A stretch of 17,856 nucleotides of DNA from Peronospora farinosa. Its lineage: Eukaryota > Oomycota > Peronosporomycetes > Peronosporales > Peronosporaceae. The notes below the pieces were generated by a model that ran no database searches, had not been told where the DNA came from, and saw nothing but the letters and a program-made list of their open reading frames with translations. Shown here in pieces: positions 10,367 to 17,400 of this stretch (positions within the stretch are counted from its first letter, which is position 1; each line of letters opens with the position of its first letter). The DNA is taken from positions 1-17,856 of the forward strand of contig CANTFK010000481.1 of the NCBI GenBank assembly GCA_947646735.1, read 5' to 3'. The translations under genes and the position numbers were made by a program.

Positions 10367-11568
10367 GAGTTCTTATTTGAAGACCTGAGAAAAGACACTT
10401 GAGCAGTAGAGAGTAAATTCGAAAGTGACAAATTATTGCCTGCTACCTGGCTTGCATATAGGTCACATATAAATACGAAAAGAAAGCCTCACCTTAGTAT
10501 ACCGATTCTCTTAATACGCACCTTAAACGCTTGACTGTGATACGAAGAGAGTTCTTATTTGAAGACCTGAGAAAAGACACTTGAGCAGTAGAGAGTAAAT
10601 TCGAAAGTGACAAATTATTGCCTGCTACCTGACTTGCATATAGGTCACATATAAATACGAAAAGAAAGCCTCACCTTAGTATACCGATTCTCTTAATACG
10701 CACCTTAAACGCTTGACTGTGATACGAAGAGAGTTCTTATTTGAAGACCTGAGAAAAGACACTTGAGCAGTAGAGAGTAAATTCGAAAGTGACAAATTAT
10801 TGCCTGCTACCTGACTTGCATATAGGTCACATATAAATACGAAAAGAAAGCCTCACCTTAGTATACCGATTCTCTTAATACGCACCTTAAACGCTTGACT
10901 GTGATACGAAGAGAGTTCTTATTTGAAGACCTGAGAAAAGACACTTGAGCAGTAGAGAGTAAATTCGAAAGTGACAAATTATTGCCTGCTACCTGGCTTG
11001 CATATAGGTCACATATAAATACGAAAAGAAAGCCTCACCTTAGTATACCGATTCTCTTAATACGCACCTTAAACGCTTGACTGTGATACGAAGAGAGTTC
11101 TTATTTGAAGACCTGAGAAAAGACACTTGAGCAGTAGAGAGTAAATTCGAAAGTGACAGATTATTGCCTGCTACCTGACTTGCATATAGGTCACATATAA
11201 ATACGAAAAGAAAGCCTCACCTTAGTATACCGATTCTCTTAATACGCACCTTAAACGCTTGACTGTGATACGAAGAGAGTTCTTATTTGAAGACCTGAGA
11301 AAAGACACTTGAGCAGTAGAGAGTAAATTCGAAAGTGACAAATTATTGCCTGCTACCTGACTTGCATATAGGTCACATATAAATACGAAAAGAAAGCCTC
11401 ACCTTAGTATACCGATTCTCTTAATACGCACCTTAAACGCTTGACTGTGATACGAAGAGAGTTCTTATTTGAAGACCCGAGAAAAGACACTTGAGCAGTA
11501 GAGAGTAAATTCGAAAGTGACGAATTATTGCCTGCTACCTGACTTACATGTGGGCCACATATAAATAT
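10367..11568 (+). repeat. 182-bp tandem repeat, seven copies (right arm)
   Basis: The anchor cctgctacctg occurs at 10439, 10621, 10803, 10985, 11167, 11349 and 11531, spaced exactly 182 bp. Copies are nearly identical. Variants: cctggcttgc in the copies at 10439 and 10985, gacagatt before 11167, and gacgaatt before 11531. The unit shares both ends with the ~397-bp unit but lacks its GGATCA-rich middle. No ORF of note. Confidence 0.95.
10468..10475 (+). promoter_or_regulatory. TATA-like motif tataaata, repeated in every 182-bp unit
   Basis: The motif recurs at 10650, 10832, 11014, 11196, 11378 and 11560, always in the orientation of the retroelement. Five mirrored copies lie on the - strand of the left arm. 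It could be a repeated LTR promoter element, but AT-rich sequence produces such motifs by chance, so function is unproven. Confidence 0.25.
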
Positions 11569-11621
11569 TGTACAGTGTCTTAATTTTAATATGCTCTAGA
11601 AAGGCCATTTGTCCATGGATC

Positions 11622-11647
11622 ATGGATCAAAAAAAGGCTTGATCCAT
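11622..11647 (+). other. 9-bp-stem hairpin in the LTR-like unit
   Basis: atggatcaa pairs with ttgatccat around the 8-nt loop aaaaaggc. The mirror is at 7923-7948. The stem is kept relative to 12019-12047 while the loop differs. Confidence 0.65.
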
Positions 11648-12018
11648 TAGATGAGCCATAATTTGTTTGGTCCATTAACCATTGACGTTGAAGATGGACA
11701 TGGACTATGGATGTCCACTAACTATAAACATGGAAATGGATATGGAACGGATAAACTCTGTAGTAAAATTAGCCTTGCAGCTCGGACTGTAACGGTAACC
11801 CTTGGTATCCCGATACTCTTAATACGCATTCTGAACGCTTGACTGCGATACGAAGGTAGTTCTTATGTAAGACCTGAGAATAGACACTTCAGCAGGAGAG
11901 AGTTAATTTGAAAGTAATAGATTATTGCCTACTACCTGACTTGCGTGTGAGTTCAAATATATATACTGTAAAGCGCCTTAATTTTAATATGCTTTAAAAA
12001 GGCTTTTTGTCCATGGAT

Positions 12019-12047
12019 CATGGATCAAAATAAAAGATTGATCCATG
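12019..12047 (+). other. 10-bp-stem hairpin in the LTR-like unit
   Basis: catggatcaa pairs perfectly with ttgatccatg around the 9-nt loop aataaaaga. The mirror is at 7523-7551. The equivalent hairpin in the other unit is at 11622-11647. Confidence 0.65.
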
Positions 12048-12078
12048 TATATCATCCATTATTTTAGAAGAATCCATT

Positions 12079-12092
12079 ATCCATTAATGGAT
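12079..12092. other. 14-bp perfect palindrome atccattaatggat
   Basis: Self-complementary, in the LTR-like unit just before the gag-like fragment, mirrored at 7478-7491. The surrounding sequence is dense in atcc and ggat. Confidence 0.55.
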
Positions 12093-12111
12093 ATTGGGTA
12101 TGGACTATGGA

Positions 12112-12459
12112 TGCACCGCCTCAATGCGAACACGCACGAATTCCTAGAGCCGCCATCAAGTCCTTGTGACGTGGTCCTGGTAGTCCTATGGCGTGTGGTA
12201 CAGCTGGAGAGCGAGCTGTCTTTGTTGACAGAGCAACGGCAACTGTAAGCCACGACGGCTAAACTGTAAGCGAGGAATGCAGATGCGGGTGACGAGACGG
12301 AGGTGGGTGACGATGAGCGCCTTGCGGCGCGACAAGTCAGTGCCGGACGATCTCTTATTGGCACAGAGCGCAAAACTGGAGGAGCTTCAGACGCAGCAGA
12401 ATGCCGCGGCGGCTGCGCTCGCGGAGGAGAAGGATGTCGTGTGGCGCAGCTGCAAATTG
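12112..12459 (+). pseudogene. Broken gag-like coiled-coil fragment of a Ty3/gypsy element
   Basis: Two reading frames carry coiled-coil-like sequence. The first (to the stop ending at 12248) ends with VVQLESELSLLTEQRQL. The second (from 12277) reads ALRRDKSVPDD, then LLAQSAKLEELQTQQNAAAA and ALAEEKD up to about 12440. Spacing of leucine and alanine with glutamine, lysine and glutamate suggests a helical coil. A position just upstream of pol sequence in the same orientation suggests a gag-derived segment, but no zinc knuckle or capsid motif is visible, so 'gag' is inferred from position. A frame change and a stop separate the halves. After VVWRSCKL the sequence passes into the end of reverse transcriptase, so most of gag, protease and RT has been deleted. 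This single copy matches the minisatellite unit of the flanking array. Confidence 0.6.
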
Positions 12460-13130
12460 ATCTGTCTCTGCTATAAAGCCTTTATCGTCACTTTGAAGAA
12501 AGACGCCACGTGGTCGTGGCGCCGCGAGCATCAAGCGGCCTTCGATGCAGGAAAGAAGAGCCTGGCGTCAGCGCCAGTGCTGGTCCAGACGATTCTAAGC
12601 CATTTTAAGTGGTATACGATACCAGTAATTCGCAATCGGATGTGCCCTCATGCAATTCGATGATGAGGACCGTGGACTAGTCGTGAAATTTCAGTCACGA
12701 CATATGAAGCCAGTGAAAAAGAACTATCCATTTCATGACAAGGAGTTGTCAGCGATGCTCATCAAGTTCCGCGTGCACCTGATTGATGAACGTACGCTCG
12801 CTTTGTATATCGATCATGTATCGCTGCGCACAGCGATGAAGAGCCCTCGCCTGTTTCAACGGATGTCACGGTGGCTTCCGAGTACGACTTCGTCGTGCAC
12901 TACAAGATGGGCAAGACTAATATCCTTGCCGACGCTCCGTCACGACGTCCCGACTACTATTCTCGGACTGTGCTGGGTCGTCAGGCAACTGACGACGAAG
13001 TTGAGGATCATCAATGTATCACTGTATTTAACTCGGGTCACACCTGAGCTGTGCTCATTCGACGAGATCATCACGGCTTACGAGAATGATTCAGATTACG
13101 CGGACATTATCGCTTATCTAGTGATGTTAC
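12460..13130 (+). pseudogene. Ty3/gypsy reverse transcriptase C-terminus and RNase H, degraded
   Basis: The frame-1 segment has LKKDATWSWRREHQAAFDAG and SLASAPVLVQ, the conserved tether between gypsy reverse transcriptase and RNase H. The fingers, palm and YxDD active site are missing. RNase H follows in pieces: VVYDTSN, the first catalytic Asp region, sits after an in-frame TAA at 12606-12608. Frame 2 from 12650 has KNYPFHDKELSAM (catalytic Glu, codon 12743-12745) and ALYIDHVSLRTA (Asp, 12812-12814). Frame 1 from about 12880 has EYDFVVHYKMGKTNILADAP with the last Asp at 12931-12933. Frame 2 returns with ITAYENDSDYADIIAYL to about 13122, the linker before integrase. At least four frame changes make it non-functional. 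Family identity is firm from these motifs; the oomycete affinity is from memory. Confidence 0.88.
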
Positions 13131-13133
13131 ACC

Positions 13134-13604
13134 GGGTTTGTCGGCAGAATCAGCAAGATGATACATCTGGTGCCTGTTCACGCTACGATCTCTGCATTAG
13201 AGACTGCAGTGCACTTCATTGACACGGTGTTTCGTCATCACGGGTTGCCAGAAAATATTGTTTCGGTTCGTGATCCTCGATTCACATCCGCATTTTAGAC
13301 GTCAATATTCCAGCTCCTCGGAACTAAGCTGTAGATGTCACAGCGGCCCATCCGTAAAAGGATTGGCAAACCGAGCGTGTAAACCGAGTTCTCGGTGGTG
13401 TTCTTTGAGGTTATGCTGCTTCTTTCACGAGTTGAAGTGATTCTAACCACTTGCTGAGTTCGCGCTCAACAATGTTGTACACGCGTCAACAGGTTGGCAC
13501 CATTCGTTATGAATTCAACTCGTCACCCTTGAGTTCCTACTCTTCTCGTCGTGGGTCACCCCACAGCACATCGTGGCTCCACTCTAGGGGGTGAAGGTGA
13601 GAAG
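13134..13604 (+). pseudogene. Ty3/gypsy integrase core (rve), degraded
   Basis: From 13134 the frame reads GFVGRISKMIHLVPVHATIS, then HFIDTVFRHHGLPENIVS and VRDPRFTSAF, and stops at TAG 13296-13298. This is the retroviral-type integrase core. The motif normally reading SDR has the catalytic Asp replaced by Val (codon 13266-13268). The N-terminal HHCC zinc-binding part and the first catalytic Asp are missing; the preceding sequence jumps from the RNase H linker. The Glu region survives in another frame as WQTERVNRVL (Glu codon 13373-13375), after a TAA at 13355-13357. Further pieces are LNNVVHASTG (about 13465) and PFVMNSTRHP, TGA, VPTLLVVGHPTAHRGSTLGG (about 13500-13600). Multiple stops and frame changes make it clearly inactive. 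Confidence 0.88.
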
Positions 13605-13613
13605 CAATGATAG

Positions 13614-14063
13614 AGTGCAGCTCACGGTTTTTTTGAACGCGAATGTATTAACCGATCTAAGGCGAAGTCTGCTGTTTTGACGCCATATATATGGCGTGGC
13701 GTCCTCGTTAGCTCGATGGACTGCGCAGAACTGATTGGCCCGTCTTCGGGTAAGTGTTCACCTACTGCCAACTACGCGCCGATTGAGTCGGCGCGACCAT
13801 TTGATAACATGGCTATGCCGGAGTTTATACTCCAGCGCCAAGCCATCAACCGGTTTGTATGTGATGATGCACTACAGTCTGCAGTGGACAAACAGAAAGA
13901 GAGTACAGAAAAACATGGCAGGAAAAACATTAGTATTTTCAAAAAAGGTGATCGTGTATTATTGTCTATAGAAAGCCTCAAAGATTTAGCATTTACCAAC
14001 CTAGGCGCGAGTGAGCTACATTACATATATATCACAAATAGAAATAAACAATCACATTTGTAG
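13614..14063 (+). pseudogene. Ty3/gypsy integrase C-terminal fragment
   Basis: The frame is open from just after TAG 13611-13613 to TAG 14061-14063, with no convincing Met start, so it is a fragment of a longer polyprotein. It reads INRSKAKSAVLTPYIW, then MPEFILQRQAINRFVCDDAL, and GRKNISIFKKGDRVLLSIES followed by LAFTNLGASEL. The lysine-rich KKGDRVLLS stretch followed by TNLGASEL is typical of the region just before the GPY/F module of gypsy integrases. The expected continuation (GPF module and any chromodomain) is absent: coding similarity stops at about 14020 and is replaced by a short AT-rich tail. The longest open and best-kept part of the element, it is still truncated at both ends. Confidence 0.8.
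13680..13697. other. Perfect 18-bp palindrome in the integrase fragment
   Basis: acgccatatatatggcgt equals its own reverse complement. It lies inside the integrase C-terminal reading frame and is mirrored at 5873-5890. It may be chance or a protein-binding site; nothing distinguishes the two. Confidence 0.6.
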
Positions 14064-14074
14064 ACAGGTGATGT

Positions 14075-14089
14075 GCCCGAATAGCGGGC
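14075..14089 (+). other. Hairpin 1: gcccg-aatag-cgggc
   Basis: Perfect 5-bp GC-rich stem with a 5-nt loop. The mirror is at 5481-5495. First of three closely spaced hairpins. Confidence 0.6.
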
Positions 14090-14109
14090 TCAGCGTGGCA
14101 ACTTGTTAC

Positions 14110-14147
14110 TGGTTCATTATTGGGACCTAAAGACCCAACATGAACCA
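14110..14147 (+). other. Hairpin 2: two-part stem around acctaaaga
   Basis: tggttcat pairs with atgaacca (8 bp). After a small internal loop, ttggg pairs with cccaa around acctaaaga. The mirror is at 5423-5460. Confidence 0.6.
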
Positions 14148-14173
14148 ATGATAAATTAACCTGAAAACATGTG

Positions 14174-14192
14174 GTTCCCAAAAGGCGGGAAC
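14174..14192 (+). other. Hairpin 3: gttccc-aaaaggc-gggaac
   Basis: Perfect 6-bp stem with a 7-nt loop. The mirror is at 5378-5396. Confidence 0.6.
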
Positions 14193-14337
14193 ACGGTCGT
14201 GCTTATTACGATCAACAATTATCGGAATTAGTACGAGTTAAAACAAAAATAAGAATCAGGGTTGGACCTATTACTTATGCTTGACTGTTACTCAAGCGCG
14301 TAGTAACGGACGTTCTAGACCTGTTACAAGGATCGTT

Positions 14338-14428
14338 TGTCGGCACAGAGAACGCAGTCGAAGGAGCTTCATACACCGCAGAATGCCGCGGCAACTGCGT
14401 TCACGAAGGGGAGCGGCACGAGAAGTCA
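14338..14428 (+). repeat. Divergent array-edge copy of the minisatellite unit
   Basis: This copy aligns without a gap over cacagag ... ccgcag with the gag-like seed at 12360-12397. One frame reads AQRTQSKELHTPQNAAATAF, against AQSAKLEELQTQQNAAAAAL in the seed. It keeps the gaaggagcttca section that array units have changed to cagaaattca. It is therefore closer to the seed than the array units are, and it marks the founding edge of the array. Confidence 0.75.
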
Positions 14429-17400
14429 GTGCTAGAGTATCGTCTATCGGCTCAGGGCGCGCGGCGTCAGAAATTCAGACACAGCAGAATGCCGTGGCGG
14501 CAGCGCGCGCGGAGGAGAAGGACGCGATTGCGGCGCGGCGCTAGAAGTCAGTGCGGAAGTATCGTCTATCGGCTCAGGGCGCGCGGCGGCAGAACTTCAG
14601 ACGCAGCATAATGCCCTGGCGACAGCGCGCGCGAAGGAGAAGGACGCGCTTGCGGCGCGGCGCGAGAAGTCAGTGCGGAAGTATCGTATATCGGCTCAGG
14701 GCGCGCGGCTGCAGAAATTTAGACACAGCAGAATGCCGTGGCGGCAGCGCGCGCGTAGGAGAAGGACGCGCTTGCGGCGCGGCGCTAGAAGTCAGTGCGG
14801 AAGTATAGTTTACCGGCTCAGGGCGCGCGGCGTCAGAAATTCAGACACAGCAGAATGCCGTGGCGGCAGCGCTCGCGGAGTAGAAGGACGCGCTTGCGGC
14901 GCGGCGCGAGAAGTCAGTGCGGAAGTATCGTATATCGGCTCATAGCGCGCGGTGACAAAAAATCAGACACAGCAGATGCCCTGGCGGCCGTGCGCGCGGA
15001 GAAGAAGGACGCGCATGCGGCGCGGCGGGAGAAGTCAGTACGGAAGTATCGTCTATCGGCTCAGGGCGCGCGGCGTCAGAAATTCAGACACAGCAGAATG
15101 CCGTGGCGGCAGCGCGCGCGGAGGAGAAGGACGCGCTTGCGGCGCGGCGCGAGAAGTCAGTGCGGAAGTATCGTATATCGGCTCAGGGCGCGCGGCTGCA
15201 GAAATTTAGACACAGCAGAATGCCGTGGCGGCAGCGCGCGTAGGAGAAGGACGCGCTTGCGGCGCGGCGCTAGAAGTCAGTGCGGAAGTATAGTTTACCG
15301 GCTCAGGGCGCGCGGCGTCAGAAATTCAGACACAGCAGAATGCCGTGGCGGCAGCGCGCGCGGAGGAGAAGGACGCGCTTGCGGCGCGGCGCGAGAAGTC
15401 AGTGCGGAAGTATCGTCTATCGGCTCAGGGCGCGCGGCGGCAGAACTTCAGACGCAGCAAAATGCCGTGGCGGCAGCGCGCGGAGGAGAAGGACGCGCTT
15501 GCGGCGCGGCGCTAGAAGTCAGTGCGGAAGTATCGTCTATCGGCTCAGGGCGCGCGGCGGCAGACCTTCAGACACAGCAGAATGCCGTGGCGGCAGCGCG
15601 CGCGTAGGAGAAGGACGCGCTTGCGGCGCGGCGCTAGAAGTCAGTTCGGTAGTATCGTATATCGGCTCGTAGCGCGCGGCTGCAGAAATTTAGACACAGC
15701 AGAATGCCGTGGCGGCAGCGCTCGCGAAGTAGAAGGACGCGCTTGCGGCGCGGCGCGAGAAGTCAGTGCGGAAGTATCGTATATCGGCTCATAGCGCGCG
15801 GTGACAAAAAATCAGACACAGCAGATGCCCTGGCGGCCGTGCGGGCGGAGAAGAAGGACGCGCATGCGGCGCGGCGGGAGAAGTCAGTACGGAAGTATCG
15901 TATATCGGATCAGAGCGCGCGGCGGCAGAAATTCAGACGCAGTAGAATGCTCTGAGAAGTCAGTGCTGGAGGATCGTTTATCGGCTCATAGCGCGCGGCG
16001 GCAGAACTTCAGACACAGCAGAATGCCGTGGCGGCAGCGCGCGCGGAGGAGAAGGACGCGCTTGCGGCGCGGCGCGAGAAGTCAGTGCGGAAGTATCGTA
16101 TATCGGATTAGAGCGCGCGGCGGCAGAAATTCAGACGCAGCATAATGCCCTGGCGACAGCGCGCGCGAAGGAGAAGGACGCGCTTGCGGCGCGAGAAATC
16201 AGTGCTGGAGGATCGTATATCGGCTCAGGGCGCGCGGCGGCAGAAATTCAGACGCAGTAGAATGCCCTGGCGGCAGCGCGCGCGGGGGAGATGATCGCGC
16301 TTGAGGCGCGGCGCGAGAAGTCAGTGCTGTTGGATCGTATATCGGCTCAGGGCGCGCGGCGGCAGAAATTTAGACGCAGTAGAATGCCCTGGCGGCAGCG
16401 CGCGCGGGGGAGAAGGACGCGCTTGAGGCGCGGCGCGAGAAGTCAGTGCTGGGGGATCGTATATCGGCTCAGGGCGCGCGGCGGCAGAAATTCAGACGCA
16501 GTAGAATGCCCTGGCGGCAGTGCGCGCGGAGGAGATGATCGCGCTTGAGGCGCGGCGCGAGAAGTCAGTGCTGGAGGATCGTATATCGGCTCAGGGCGCG
16601 CGGCGACAGTAATGTTCAGACGCAGTAGAATGCCCTGGCGGCAGCGCGCGCGGAGGAGATGATCGCGCTTGAGGCGCGGCGCGAGAAGTCAGTGCTGGAG
16701 GATCGAATATCGGATCAGGGCGCGCGGCGGCAGAAATTCAGACGCAGTAGAATGCCCTGGCGGCAGCGCGCGCGGGGAGATGATCGCGCTTGAGGCGCGA
16801 TGCGAGAAGTCAGTGCTGGAGGATCGAATATCGGCTCAGGGCGCGCGGCGGCAGAAATTCAGACGCAGCAGTATGCCCTGGCGGCAGCGCGCGCGGGGGA
16901 GAAGGACGCGCTTGAGGCGCGGCGCGAGAAGTCCGTGCTGGAGGATCGTATATTGGCTCAGGGCGCGCGGCTGCAGAAATTCAGACGCAGTAGAATGCCC
17001 TGGCGGCAGCGCGCGCGGAGGAGATGATCGCGCTTGAGGCGCGGCGCGAGAAGTCAATGCTGGAGGATCGTATATCGGCTCAGGGCGAGCGGCTGCAGTA
17101 ATGTTCAGACGCAGCAGTATGCCCTGGCGGCAGCGCGCATGGAGGAGATGATCGCGTTTGAGGCGCGGCGCGAGAAGTCAGTGCTGGAGGATCGTATATC
17201 GGCTCAGGGCGAGCGGCTGCAGTAATGTTCAGACGCAGCAGTATGCCCTGGCGGCAGCGCGCGCGGAGGAGATGATCGCGCTTGAGGCGCGGCGCGAGAA
17301 GTCAATGCTGGAGGATCGTATATCGGCTCAGGGCGAGCGGCTGCAGTAATGTTCAGACGCAGCAGTATGCCCTGGCGGCAGCGCGCGCGGAGGAGATGAT

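Larger units (their letters stand above)
11531..12111 (+). repeat. Two tandem ~397-bp GGATCA-rich LTR-like units
   Basis: The first unit runs from cctgctacctg at 11531 to 11927. A second, partial copy starts with cctactacctg at 11928 and runs to the start of gag-like sequence near 12111. Both contain TATA-like runs, ttaattttaatatgct, tccatggatcatggatcaa and a tggactatggatg block, and they differ by many substitutions. Sitting directly 5' of gag-like and pol sequence in the same orientation, they resemble an LTR or leader. No target-site duplication or primer-binding site was found. The short ORF at 11651-11842 has no recognisable content. Confidence 0.6.
14064..14337 (+). other. Noncoding stretch with stem-loops, possible LTR or 3' end of the retroelement
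   Basis: No coding similarity. It holds three consecutive inverted repeats, listed separately. It lies after the integrase fragment and before the gag-like coiled-coil array, which is where an LTR would be expected if a second gag began at the array. No clear TG...CA ends, primer-binding site or polypurine tract could be fixed, so the LTR reading is only a suggestion. Confidence 0.4.

Noticed and set aside
12077..12373. Antisense ORF of 98 codons (and its mirror at 7197-7493)
   Set aside because: Shadow of the gag-like fragment on the opposite strand; no recognisable content.
12650..13222. 190-codon ORF as an intact protein
   Set aside because: Only its first ~75 residues and a later stretch (VTPELCSF to DIIAYL) are RNase H-related; the rest is frame-shifted sequence. 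It is part of the pol pseudogene.
13677..13679. Start of the integrase C-terminal ORF at this codon
   Set aside because: The codon is TTG, not ATG, and integrase-like sequence continues upstream in frame to 13614, so it is no real start.
13772..13999. Antisense 75-codon ORF (and its mirror at 5571-5798)
   Set aside because: Opposite-strand shadow of the integrase C-terminal fragment.
14795..15607. 270-codon Arg-rich ORF as a real gene
   Set aside because: It exists only because of two dinucleotide losses, is absent from the mirror arm, passes through rotating frames of the satellite and has no start context or domain.
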